64,000 nucleotides of DNA, taken from positions 186,001-250,000 of the forward strand of contig JADLSH010000271.1 in the NCBI GenBank assembly GCA_016169945.1, in the 5' to 3' direction. The first letter of the stretch is position 1. Each line of letters opens with the position of its first letter. Shown here piece after piece: positions 20,541-29,699 of this stretch. Position numbers and translations under genes: made by a program. The notes beneath the pieces are model-generated. The model had not been told where the DNA came from and did no database searches. It saw only the letters and a program-made list of their open reading frames with translations. This DNA is from Trachythela sp. YZ-2020 (Eukaryota; Cnidaria; Anthozoa; Malacalcyonacea; Clavulariidae).

Positions 20541-20597
20541 TTGGTAACACTTTGGGCTCTGAATCCAAGGATCCGAGTTCAAGTCTCGGTAAAACCT
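20541..20597 (+). pseudogene. tRNA-Gln(CTG) 3' fragment
   Basis: The acceptor 5' strand and most of the D-arm are missing. The remainder matches the CTG copies at 9043 and 15414. Confidence 0.75.
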
Positions 20598-20834
20598 TAG
20601 GATGATCACGTGCATGGATTTTCCTATTTCCACAGAGGATATGATTCATGCCTAAAATTTTACTAGGCATCCAACAATGGAATGCGGTCACAATATTTTT
20701 ACTTATGGGAGTTGACAGAGACTTGTATCACGGTGGAGTTTCAAATTTTTGAAAATATTGCACTTTCAAGCAAACAAGGCAATACATAACAATAATATGT
20801 TACAAAGCATCCGTCAATATATAATCTCTGAATA

Positions 20835-20921
20835 TGGGCATTGGTCGGATTCGTACCCACGCCATTGAAATTACTGGTATCTGAATTCACCGCCTTAGAC
20901 CACATACTCGGCCATATTGCC
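20835..20921 (-). pseudogene. Uninterrupted tRNA-Leu(CAG)-like gene
   Basis: No MITE. Same T-arm mutations as at 9351. Confidence 0.75.
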
Positions 20922-21062
20922 TTTTTCAGTTTTAGTTAGGCATAATCTATAGCATAAATGTTGCGGGTTATTCTGTCTCTTTATTCAAAGCCTCTTCTTT
21001 TTATGGTTAAATTACAGGATAATCTCGTGAACTTGGAACTTATTATGGATGTGTAATACACG

Positions 21063-21136
21063 TGGCAGCGGTGGGATTCGAACGCACGCCATCGAAATGA
21101 TTAAACCAGCGCCTCAGACCACTTGGCCACGCTACC
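21063..21136 (-). pseudogene. tRNA-Leu(AAG) lacking part of the anticodon arm
   Basis: Same deletion as 9579, but with a better preserved T-arm. Confidence 0.8.
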
Positions 21137-21314
21137 ATTACCTGGAAGTTGTTGGAATCCTAGCAAAACCTTTCTAAAGAATATTTACTATTATAGGGTA
21201 AACGGCACTGTTTCCGGGAAAGACAAGTTGAATAAGAGTTGCATTTTACCTAACATGTAAAAAGAGAGGAACATATATTCCAAATCAAGCATTCCAAGCT
21301 TAAACAAAGATCGA

Positions 21315-21386
21315 TGCGTTGACCGGGAATCGAACCCAGATCTACTGCTTGGAAGGCAACAATGCTAACCATTACACCATCAACGC
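21315..21386 (-). tRNA. tRNA-Gly(TCC)
   Basis: Intact. Confidence 0.9.
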
Positions 21387-21462
21387 ATCACACAAAACAT
21401 TTTTGGACACAATTGGTATTCAACTCAGATAAAACAGGCAACATGAAATGCAAAAAAGCCGA

Positions 21463-21560
21463 TGTCAGGTGTGGGATTGGAACCCACGCCCACAATTGTG
21501 GACCAGAATTCTTAATATTCATCTTAAGTCTGGCGCCTTTGACCGCTCCGCCAACCTGAC
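21463..21560 (-). tRNA. tRNA-Leu(TAA), degenerate
   Basis: The T-loop is TTCCAAT and one D-loop G is lost, so box A and box B are both impaired. Confidence 0.65.
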
Positions 21561-21682
21561 AAGCGGAAAACGCTTTAAAAAGAATTAAAAAAAATGTAGT
21601 CGTAATGACTGTGAACGACATCTGGGGGATGGGCAACTTTTAAAATCGATGATAGAGGTGTATTTTGAACACGCTCTTGTCT

Positions 21683-21754
21683 GGTTCTGTGGGGTAATGG
21701 TTAGCACTTTGGACTTTGAATCCAAGGATCCGAGTTCAAGTCTCGGCAGAACCT
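21683..21754 (+). tRNA. tRNA-Gln(TTG), box A variant
   Basis: Same variant as 10199. Confidence 0.8.
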
Positions 21755-21865
21755 TAGGATGATCACGTGCCTGGATTTTCATATTTCCACAGAGGATATG
21801 ATTCATGCCTAAAATTTTACTAGACATCCCACAATGGAATGTGGTTGGGAATGTGGTTGGGAAAA

Positions 21866-22104
21866 TGGGCATTGGTCGGATTCGTACCCACGCCATCGAA
21901 ATTACTGGCATCTGAAATCAGCGCGTTAAGGCTCTTTTCCACTCATCGCAAAAACCAACTCGCAAGCTCGCTGCGAGTACTTTCATCCAATCACAATGCT
22001 CGACGGTTTATTTTAATTACATGCAAGAACTCGCAGCGAGTTTGCGAGTTGATTTTGCGATGAATGGAGAAGAGCCTTTAGACCACGTACTCGGCCACAT
22101 TACC
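21866..22104 (-). pseudogene. tRNA-Leu(CAG)-like gene split by a MITE
   Basis: The MITE occupies 21929-22077. Confidence 0.8.
21929..22077. mobile_element. 149-bp Harbinger-like MITE
   Basis: TTA at 21926-21928 and 22078-22080. Confidence 0.8.
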
Positions 22105-22245
22105 TTTATCTGTTTTAGTTAGAGATAATATTTTGCATAGATGACGCTGGTTATGCTGTCCCTTTATTCAAAGCCTCTCATTTTCATGGTAAAATTGCAG
22201 AATAATCTCCTGAACGTGGAACTTATTATATATGTTTAAAATATG

Positions 22246-22327
22246 TGGCAGAGGTGGGATTCAAACCCACGCCATCGAAATGACTGGTGCCTTAAACCAG
22301 CGCCTTAGACCACTCGGCCACGCTACC
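22246..22327 (-). tRNA. tRNA-Leu(AAG), T-loop variant
   Basis: Same TTTGAAT T-loop as 4164, with which the surrounding unit also agrees. Confidence 0.7.
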
Positions 22328-22504
22328 ATTACCTGGAAGCTATTCGAACCCTAGCAAAACTTTCTAAAGAATATTGACTACTATATTTTAAACGGCACTG
22401 TTTTCTGGAAAGAGAAGTTGAATAAGAGTTGCATTTTCCCAAAGATGTAAAAAGAGAAGAACATATATTCCAAATGAAGCATTCCAAGCTTAAACAAAGA
22501 TCGC

Positions 22505-22576
22505 TGCGTTGACCGGGAATCGAACCCCGATCTACTGCTTGGAAGGCAACAATGCTAACCATTACACCATCAACGC
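22505..22576 (-). tRNA. tRNA-Gly(TCC), variant
   Basis: One base between the T-stem and the variable loop differs. Confidence 0.83.
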
Positions 22577-22652
22577 ATCACACAAAATATTTTTGTACCC
22601 AATTGGTATTCAACTCAGATAAAACAGGCAACATGAAATGCAAAAAAGCCGA

Positions 22653-22750
22653 TGTCAGGTGTGGGATTCGAACCCACGCCTAAAATTGTGGAACAGAATT
22701 CTTAATATTCATATTAAGTCTGGCGCCTTTGACCGCTCGGCCAACCTGAC
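22653..22750 (-). tRNA. tRNA-Leu(TAA), position-37 variant
   Basis: Same changes as 19120. Confidence 0.7.
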
Positions 22751-22872
22751 AAACAGAAAAGGGTTTCAAAGAATTAGAAAAAATGTATTCGTAATGACTG
22801 TGAACGACATCTGGGGGATGGGCAACTCTTAAAATCGATTATAGAGATGTATTTTGAAAAAATGCCTTGTCT

Positions 22873-22944
22873 GGTTCTGTGGTGTAATGGTTAGCACTTT
22901 GGTCTTTGAATCCAAGGATCCGAGTTCAAGTCTCGGCAGAACCT
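22873..22944 (+). tRNA. tRNA-Gln(TTG), anticodon-stem mismatch
   Basis: The last base of the 5' anticodon stem is T instead of A. Confidence 0.72.
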
Positions 22945-23183
22945 TAGGATGATCATGTGCGTGGATTTTCATATTTCCACAGAGGATATGATTCATGCCT
23001 AAAATTTTACTACACATCGCACAATGGAATGTGGTCAAAATTATTAGTTTTACTTATGGGAGTTGAGAGACACTTGTATCACGGTGGAGTTTAAAATTTT
23101 TGAAAATATTGCAAATTCAAGCAAACAAGGCAATACATAATTAAAATATGTTACAAAGCATCAGTCAATAAAATCCCAGAAAA

Positions 23184-23424
23184 TGGGCATTGGTCGGATT
23201 CGTACCCACGCCGTCGAAATTACTGGTATCTGAAATCAGCGTCTTAAAAGGCTCTTTTCCACTCATCGCAAAAACCAACTCGCAAGCTCGTTGCGAGTAC
23301 TTTGATCCAGTCACAATGCTCGACAGTTTATTTTAATTACATGCAAGAACTCGCAGCGAGTTTGCGCGTTGATTTTGCGATGAGTGGAAAAGAGCCTTTA
23401 GACCACGTACTCGGCCACATTACC
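23184..23424 (-). pseudogene. tRNA-Leu(CAG)-like gene split by a MITE
   Basis: The MITE occupies 23249-23397, with two extra A residues after the left TTA. Confidence 0.77.
23249..23397. mobile_element. 149-bp Harbinger-like MITE
   Basis: TTA at 23398-23400 on the right. Confidence 0.77.
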
Positions 23425-23565
23425 TTTTTCTGTTTTAGTTAGGGATAATCTTTTGCATAGATGATGGTGGTTATTCTGTCCCTTTATTCAAAGCCTCTCA
23501 TTTTCATGGTAAAATTGCAGGATAATCTCCTGAACGTGGAACTTATTATATATGTTTAAAATATG

Positions 23566-23642
23566 TGGCAGCGGTGGGATTCGAACCCACGCCATCGAAA
23601 TGACTGGTGCCTTAAACCAGCGCCTTAGACCACTCGGCTACC
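23566..23642 (-). pseudogene. tRNA-Leu(AAG) with 5-nt acceptor deletion
   Basis: CACGC is lost from the 5' acceptor/D region. Confidence 0.78.
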
Positions 23643-23811
23643 ATTACCTGGAAGCAATTCGAATCCTAGTCTAAAGAATATTGACTATTATATTTTAAAC
23701 GGCACTGTTTTTGGGAAAGACAAGTTGAATAAGAGTTGCATTTTACCTGACATGTAAAAAGAGAGGAACATATATTCCAAATCAAGCATTCCAAGCTTAA
23801 GCAAAGATCGC

Positions 23812-23883
23812 TGCGTTGACCGGGAATCGAACCCAGATCTACTGCTTGGAAGGCAACAATGCTAACCATTACACCATCAACGC
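23812..23883 (-). tRNA. tRNA-Gly(TCC)
   Basis: Intact. Confidence 0.9.
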
Positions 23884-23959
23884 ATCACACAAACCATTTT
23901 TAGACCCAATTGGTATTCAATTCAGATAAAACAGGCAACATGAAATGCAAAAAAGCCTA

Positions 23960-24056
23960 TGTCAGGTGTGGGATTCAAACCCACGCCCACAGTTGCGGAC
24001 CAGAATTCTTAATATCCATCTTAAGTCTCGCGCCTTGACCGCTCGGCCAACCTGAC
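23960..24056 (-). pseudogene. tRNA-Leu(TAA), degenerate, with adjacent partial repeat
   Basis: It has T-loop TTTGAAT, a broken anticodon stem and a one-base loss. A short extra copy of its D-arm and acceptor follows at about 24068-24105. Confidence 0.7.
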
Positions 24057-24218
24057 AATCGAAAGGTCCCGCGCCTTTGACCGCTCTCGGCCAACCTGAC
24101 AATCGAAAAGAATTCAAAGAATTTTAAAAATTTATTCGTAATGAGTGTGAACGACATCTGGTGGATGGGCAACTGTTAAAATTGATTATAGAGGTATATA
24201 TTGTACAAACTCTTGTCT

Positions 24219-24290
24219 GGTTCTGCGGTGTAATGATTTGCCCTTTGGACTTTGAGTCCAAGGATCCGTGTTCAAGTCTCGGCAGAACCT
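24219..24290 (+). pseudogene. tRNA-Gln(TTG), degenerate
   Basis: Box A is disrupted (TAATGATTTGC), and the anticodon loop and T-stem have changes. Confidence 0.65.
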
Positions 24291-24527
24291 TAGGGTAATC
24301 ATGTGCATGGATTTTCATATTTCCACAGAGGATATGATTCATGCCTAAAATTTTACTAGACATCCCACAATAGAATGTGGTCAAAATATTTTTACTTATT
24401 GGAGTTGACAGAGACTTGTATCAGGGTGGAGTTTAAAATTTTGGAAAATATTGCACATTCAAACGAACAAGGCAATATATAATAAAAATATATTACAAAG
24501 CATCAGTCAATATATAATCCCAGAAAA

Positions 24528-24614
24528 TGGCCATTGGTGGGATACGAACCCACGCCATCGAAATGACTGGTATCTGAAATCAGCGCCTTGGGCCACGTAC
24601 TCGACCACATTACC
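24528..24614 (-). pseudogene. Uninterrupted tRNA-Leu(CAG)-like gene
   Basis: No MITE. The T-stem pairs better here (GTGGG/CCCAC) but the T-loop reads TTCGTAT. CCAAGG replaces the TTA target. Confidence 0.72.
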
Positions 24615-24755
24615 TTGTTCTGTTTTAGTTCGGGATAATCTTTTGCATAGATGACGCTGGTTATTCTGTCCCTTCATTCAAAGCCTCTCATTTTCATGGT
24701 ATAATTGTAGGATACACTCCTGAAATTGGAAATTATTATAAATGTTTAAAATATG

Positions 24756-24837
24756 TGGCTGCGGTGGGATTCGAACCCACGCCATCGAAATGACTGGTGC
24801 CTTAAACCAGCGCCTTAGACCACTCCGCCACGCTACC
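24756..24837 (-). tRNA. tRNA-Leu(AAG), variant
   Basis: One acceptor base and one invariant D-loop G differ. Confidence 0.7.
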
Positions 24838-25014
24838 ATTACCTGGAATTTATTGGAATCCTAGCAAAACTTTCTAAAGAATATTTATTATTATATTGTA
24901 AACGGCCCTGTTTTTGGGAAAGACAAGTTGAATAAGAGTTGCATTTTACCTGACATGTAAAAAGAGAGGAACATATATTCCAAATCAAGCATTCCAACCT
25001 TAAACAAAGATCGC

Positions 25015-25074
25015 TGCGTTGACCGGGAATCGAACCCTGATCTACAACAATGCTAACCATTACACCATCAACGC
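25015..25074 (-). pseudogene. tRNA-Gly lacking the anticodon arm
   Basis: About 12 nt including the anticodon are deleted. Confidence 0.8.
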
Positions 25075-25162
25075 ATCACACAAAATATTTTTGATTCCAA
25101 TAGGTTTTCAACTCAGATAAAACAGGAAACATGAAAAAGAAATGCGAAAAAAGCCATTGTCA

Positions 25163-25258
25163 GTCAGGTGTGGAATTCGAATCCACGCCCGCAATTGTGG
25201 ACCAGAATTCTTAATATACATATAACTATGGCGCTTTCGATCGCTCGTGCAAACTGAC
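25163..25258 (-). pseudogene. tRNA-Leu(TAA) relic
   Basis: The D-arm and anticodon arm are heavily diverged. Only the T-arm side is clear. Confidence 0.65.
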
Positions 25259-25380
25259 AAGTAGAAAACGGTTTGCAAACAATTCTCGAAAATCTATTCC
25301 CAATGACAGAGAACCACATCTGGGGGATGGACAACTGTTAAAATTGATTACAGAGGTATATATTCAACAAACTCTTGTGT

Positions 25381-25452
25381 GGTTCTGTGGTGTAATGGTT
25401 AGCACTTTGGACTCTGAATCCAAGGATCCGAGTTCAAGTCTCGGCAGAACCT
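25381..25452 (+). tRNA. tRNA-Gln(CTG)
   Basis: All stems pair and the loop is CTCTGAA. This is the best preserved CTG isoacceptor of the array. Confidence 0.9.
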
Positions 25453-25688
25453 TGGGGTGATCACGTGGATGGATTTTCCTATTTCCACAGAGGATATGAT
25501 TCATGCCTAAAATTTTACTAGATATCCCACAATGGAATGTGGTCACAATATTTTTCTTATAGGAGTTGACAGAGACTTGTATCACGGTGGAGTTTCAAAT
25601 TTTTGAAAATATTGCACTTTCAAGCAAACAAGGCAATATATAAGTAAAATATATTACAAAGCATCAGTCAATTTATAATCCCAGAAAA

Positions 25689-25778
25689 TGGGCATTGGTG
25701 GGATTCGAACCCACGCCATCGAAATGACTGGTATCTCATGAAAAAAGAGCCTTAGACCACGTACTCGGCCACATTACC
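25689..25778 (-). pseudogene. tRNA-Leu(CAG)-like gene with short insertion remnant
   Basis: The T-arm is canonical, with T-loop TTCGAAT. The anticodon arm is replaced by CATGAAAAAAGAGCC, which resembles the right MITE end and may be a footprint of an internally deleted MITE. Confidence 0.65.
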
Positions 25779-25937
25779 TTTTCTGTTAGTTACAGATAAT
25801 ACAGCATAGATGATACTGGTTATTCTGTCTCTTTATTCAAAACCTCTTCATTTTCATGGTTAAATTACAGAATAATGAAAACTGGTTTTCAACACAGATA
25901 AAACAGGAAACATGAAAAGAAATGCGACAAAAGCCAA

Positions 25938-26034
25938 TGTCAGGTGTGGATTCGAACCCACGCCCACAATTGTGGACCAGAATTCTTAATATCCCGCTTA
26001 AGTCTGGCGCATTTGACCGCTCGGCCAACCTGAC
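25938..26034 (-). tRNA. tRNA-Leu(TAA), one-base T-stem deletion
   Basis: The intron differs (TCCCGC). The preceding Leu(AAG) and Gly genes are deleted in this unit. Confidence 0.65.
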
Positions 26035-26153
26035 AAGCGGAAAAGTGTTTCAAAGAATTTTAAAAATGTATTTGTAATCACTGTGAACGACATCTGGGGA
26101 TGGGCAACTGTTAAAATGGATTATAGAGGTATATATTGAACAAACTCTTGTCT

Positions 26154-26224
26154 GGTTCTGTGGTGTAATGGTTAGCACTTTGGACTTTGAATCCAGGATC
26201 CGAGTTCAAGTTTCGGCAGGACCT
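26154..26224 (+). pseudogene. tRNA-Gln(TTG) with stem deletion
   Basis: One A is lost from the anticodon stem, and the acceptor 3' strand is changed (CAGGACC). Confidence 0.65.
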
Positions 26225-26462
26225 TGGGATAATCATGCACATGGATTTGCATATTTACGCAGAGGATAAGATTCATGCCTAAAATTTTACTACGTGTAAA
26301 ACAATGCAATGTGGTCAGAATATTTTTCTAATGGTAGTTGACAGAAAGCCTTGGATCACACTGGAGTATCAAATTTTTCAAAATATAGCACGTTCAAGCG
26401 AACAAGGATATATATAATAAAAATATGTTACAAAGCATCAGTCAATATATAATCCCAGAAAA

Positions 26463-26549
26463 TGGGCTTTGGCCGGATTCGTACCCGCGCCATCGAAATG
26501 ACTGGTATCTGAAATCAACGCCTTGGGCCACGTACTCGACCACATTACC
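26463..26549 (-). pseudogene. Uninterrupted tRNA-Leu(CAG)-like gene
   Basis: No MITE. Several stem and loop changes. Confidence 0.7.
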
Positions 26550-26683
26550 TTGTTCTGTTTTAGTTCGGGATAATCTAAAGCATAAATGATGCGGGTTATC
26601 CTGTCTCTTTATTCAAAGCCTCTTCATTTTCATGGCAAAATTACAGGATAATCTCGTGAACTTGGAACTTATTATAAAACACG

Positions 26684-26765
26684 TGGCAGCGGTGGGATTC
26701 GAACCCACGCCATCGAAATGACTGGTGCCTTAAACCAGCGCCTTAGACCACTCGGCCACGCTACC
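26684..26765 (-). tRNA. tRNA-Leu(AAG)
   Basis: Intact. Confidence 0.92.
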
Positions 26766-26941
26766 ATTAGCTGGAAGTTATTGGAATCCTAGCAAAACTT
26801 TCTAAAGAATAATTACTATTATGTTGTAAACGGCACTGTTTTCGGGAAAGACAAGTTGAATAGATTTGCATTTTACCACACATGTAAAAAGAGAGGAACA
26901 GATATTCTAAATCAAGCATTCCAACCTTAAACAAAGATCGC

Positions 26942-27013
26942 TGCGTTGACCGGGAATCGAACCCAGATCTACTGCTTGGAAGGCAACAATGCTAACCATT
27001 ACACCATCAACGC
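26942..27013 (-). tRNA. tRNA-Gly(TCC)
   Basis: Intact. Confidence 0.9.
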
Positions 27014-27096
27014 ATCACACAAAATATTTTTGATCCCAATAGGTTTTCAACTCAGATAAAACAGGCAACATGAAAAGGAAATGCGAAAAAAGCCAA

Positions 27097-27193
27097 TGTC
27101 AGGTGTTGAATTCGAACCCACGCCCACAATAGTGGACCAGAATTCTTAATATACTTATAACTATGGCGCTTTCGATCGCTCGTGCAACCTGAC
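27097..27193 (-). pseudogene. tRNA-Leu(TAA) relic
   Basis: The D-arm and anticodon stem are diverged, as at 25163. Confidence 0.65.
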
Positions 27194-27315
27194 AAGTAGA
27201 AAATGGTTTGCAAACAATTCTCAAAAATATATTCCTAATGACAGTGAACCACATCTGGTGGATGGGCAACTGTTAAAATTGATTACAGAGGTATATATCC
27301 CACAAACGCTTGTCT

Positions 27316-27387
27316 GATTCTATGGTGTAATGGTTAGCACTTTGGACTCCGAATCCAAGGATCCGAGTTCAAGTCTCGGTAGAACCT
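27316..27387 (+). tRNA. tRNA-Gln body with anticodon CCG (Arg)
   Basis: The body is Gln-type, but the loop reads CTCCGAA, so the anticodon is CCG (decodes CGG, Arg). The acceptor has a G2 to A mismatch. It is probably inactive, but the anticodon change is clear. Confidence 0.7.
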
Positions 27388-27562
27388 TGGGATGATCATG
27401 TGCATGGATTTTCATAATTACACATAGGATATGATTCATGCCTTAAAGTTTACTAGATATCCCACAATGGAATTTTCTTCAAAATATAGCACATTCAAGC
27501 GAACAAGGCAACATATAATAAAAATATATTACAAAGCATCAGTCAATATATAATCCCAGAAA

Positions 27563-28369
27563 ATGGGCATTGTAGGGATCCGGAGCCGAAACTGGAGCCG
27601 GAGCCGGAGCCGGAGCCGGAGGACTCTAAAGGAACAAGGGACGATTATGCAGGTCATGAGGCAGGCATCATCAACGAAACTTATAAGTTTGTGGCACAAA
27701 ATCACGGTCTCGATGCCCAGGAACATATATGTCTTCATAAGGAAAGCTTTAATATTTAGCCTGTCAAATAACTCAAATCTGAAACGTTGGGGTAAAGTGG
27801 AGTCTGATTCCTGTGATCTATGTGGAACTCAAAGACAAACCCAGCTTCATACGTTGGAGAATTGTTCAATTGCAGCGACAGAAGGCCGATACACATGGCG
27901 TCGCGATTCCATTCTGTTTACTCTACTCCAGTTTCTAAGCCAGCTCGGCATACATCGTTTGGAAATATACGGTGATCTAGATGGTTATCGAAGTACAAGC
28001 GAAATCTTTCAGACTTTTCGGCCAGACATCGCCCTAATAAAGAACGGCGTCCTATATGTAATAGAACTTACATGTTGCTTCGAAACGAATGCGGAGAAAT
28101 CGAGAGAATATAAGCAAACAAAATACAGGACATTACAACAAGATAGTAAAAAAAGATGGAGAGGATTTCAATTCTTCTCGGTCGAAATAACTTCTCTTGG
28201 AATTGCAACGTCTTACTTTGAAGATATAAAAGTGTTATTTAAGGGAACTAATATTAAGTTTCAGAGGATGATCTCCAAGTGCATGGAAGTGGCCATGAAT
28301 GCTTCCTTCTATATTTATATACGGCGGAACAAAGAATGGACGAACCCTAATTTACTTAAACTTTACTAA
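27563..28369 (+). CDS. R2-like LINE C-terminal region: CCHC finger and restriction-like endonuclease
   Basis: The 268-codon frame is open to TAA. The first codons cover tRNA remnant and a GGAGCC minisatellite, so the real homology starts near residue 40. A CCHC zinc knuckle is at C84, C87, H96, C101. A RPD...IELT block (R153-D155, E168) fits the PD-(D/E)XK endonuclease that follows the RT in R2/NeSL-type LINEs, which nick a specific target to prime reverse transcription. The RT domain is missing, so this is a 5'-truncated copy. AATAAA follows at about 28426. It abuts the end of the tRNA array. Confidence 0.7.
   Translation: MGIVGIRSRNWSRSRSRSRRTLKEQGTIMQVMRQASSTKLISLWHKITVSMPRNIYVFIRKALIFSLSNNSNLKRWGKVESDSCDLCGTQRQTQLHTLENCSIAATEGRYTWRRDSILFTLLQFLSQLGIHRLEIYGDLDGYRSTSEIFQTFRPDIALIKNGVLYVIELTCCFETNAEKSREYKQTKYRTLQQDSKKRWRGFQFFSVEITSLGIATSYFEDIKVLFKGTNIKFQRMISKCMEVAMNASFYIYIRRNKEWTNPNLLKLY
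27580..27622. repeat. GGAGCC minisatellite
   Basis: Five or so imperfect 6-bp GGAGCC units lie exactly at the junction between the tRNA array and the LINE end. Confidence 0.8.
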
Positions 28370-28430
28370 TGTACACAAGTATGAACTTTTAATTGCCTGT
28401 TTGTCTCAGTGGACTGCCCTGCGTTTACGC

Positions 28431-28950
28431 AGGAAATAAACATTATTTTATTACTATAGTACATATTTAACAATTAGATTATGAGCTCACGATTTCTATG
28501 AGGTGTTAGTAGAAATTGTGAGGTGTCTATTGCTTTTCCTGCATTCTGATGGGTCCAAACTGAGCCTCTAAAAAGTGCCGAATTTAAAACAAAAATCGGT
28601 TTTTTGAGCCTGATTCAAAGTTTAAATGAAACACTATTTTTCTTCCATGAAAGGCAGCGTTTTCTCGCTGTTGAAATGAAGGTATAAAACTTTTTCCGTA
28701 CGACTCAACCACTCAAGTGTTTATTTTGAAAATTATTCGTTTTATCCCGTCATTTATATCGTTATATTCAACAAAAACATAGCTGTGATATATTTTTAAA
28801 ACCATTCTACTTTGTATTTGAGCCCTTCCAAAGTAATATTCAGACCAAATTTGTTTTGTGGAAGTAGCACGTTGCTAAGGGTCGCAAAGATATTTCGAAC
28901 CATTTTCGGATATATTTTGATGCAGTTTTAAATTTCCTAGCATCCACCCT
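28431..28950. other. No gene recognised
   Basis: AT-rich sequence between two LINE 3' ends. I see no conserved ORF, RNA gene or clear repeat structure. Confidence 0.5.
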
Positions 28951-28957
28951 TACTGCT

Positions 28958-29402
28958 GTGCAGAATTCTAGACTTTACGTCGATCTACCTGGATTTATGA
29001 ACCCATCTGTTCTCATCGGTGATAGCTTACGAACTGAGGGTCTTCTAGAGATTGAAAGCAAATGTTTACATATTCTCGAGCTTACTGTCGGATTTGAGTC
29101 GAATCTCCAAATCAACGCCAACCGAAAACGTCAAAAGTACCTTGATCTAATTAAAGAGCAGGAAACCCACTATTAGAAAGTCAAGATTATCAACTTATCC
29201 TCAAGTACTCTTGGAGTTTTCAGTTGGTCATCAGAAAAGTTCGATGAAATACTTAATAGTCTCAAATTTGATGCCCAGTGTAACAAATGCATAAAAAAGA
29301 AAATCATAAACACGTGCATACGAACATCTTACTATGTATATTTTGTAAACGTAACAAGGAGTGGGATAACCCAAAACTTTCTTTAATAATTATTGTAATA
29401 TA
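28958..29402 (+). pseudogene. Second R2-like LINE endonuclease fragment
   Basis: The first 72 codons contain ILELTVGFESN, matching the ELTCCFETN block of the upstream LINE end. A stop at 29174-29176 interrupts it. The same frame family continues (SSSTLGVFS, CIRTSYYVYFVN) to about 29400. AATAAA at about 29480 is followed by an (ATT)n tail at 29493-29520. Confidence 0.6.
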
Positions 29403-29699
29403 GCGTCAGTTCAAGTAGACATTGATAAGCTCTGTTAAGCGAGGTTTATCACTGTAGTTTTACCATATTAATCATCAGTGAATAAAGTTTCCATTATTAT
29501 TATTATTATTATGATTATTACTACACTATTTATACAGGATAAAAAACACCTTCCGTAATCAAACGTTACTGCTATCCTTGAGGGTCCTGTAGTTAAAAGA
29601 ATACAAATACTAAGACTAAAACTAAGATTAAAACTAGATTAAAACAAAGACAAGAAGAATATTTAATAAGATAAAAAAAACGGAACAAAGTTATGAATC

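Larger units (their letters stand above)
20541..22168. repeat. Third partial copy of the duplicated segment
   Basis: It corresponds closely to about 9059-10686 and to about 15430-17054. It then continues into normal spacer where the other two copies have a deletion. Confidence 0.75.
284..27572. repeat. Tandem tRNA gene array, about 20 units of roughly 1.3 kb
   Basis: Five tRNA types recur in fixed order and orientation with conserved spacers: Leu(AAG) -, Gly(TCC) -, Leu(TAA) with intron -, Gln(TTG/CTG) +, and Leu(CAG)-like -. Units differ by point changes, unit-internal deletions and transposon insertions. Pol III T-runs follow several of the types. Leu(TAA) is followed by T6 about 10 nt downstream, Leu(AAG) by TTTT within about 10 nt and Leu(CAG) by TTTT immediately. 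The left edge is a truncated Leu(AAG). The right edge is a Leu(CAG) cut after its first few 3'-side bases, at about 27570, beside a LINE end. Confidence 0.93.

Noticed and set aside
335..27193. Dozens of short ORFs of 60-130 codons on both strands, many nearly identical
   Set aside because: They are translations through tRNA genes, the MITE and conserved spacers. The shared peptides arise from tRNA bodies and show no coding constraint.
284..27572. CRISPR-like regular repeat array
   Set aside because: The period is about 1.3 kb, the repeats are tRNA genes with Pol III signals, and the genome is clearly animal.
27529..27738. Minus-strand ORF with repeated RLRL residues
   Set aside because: It is produced by the GGAGCC minisatellite.
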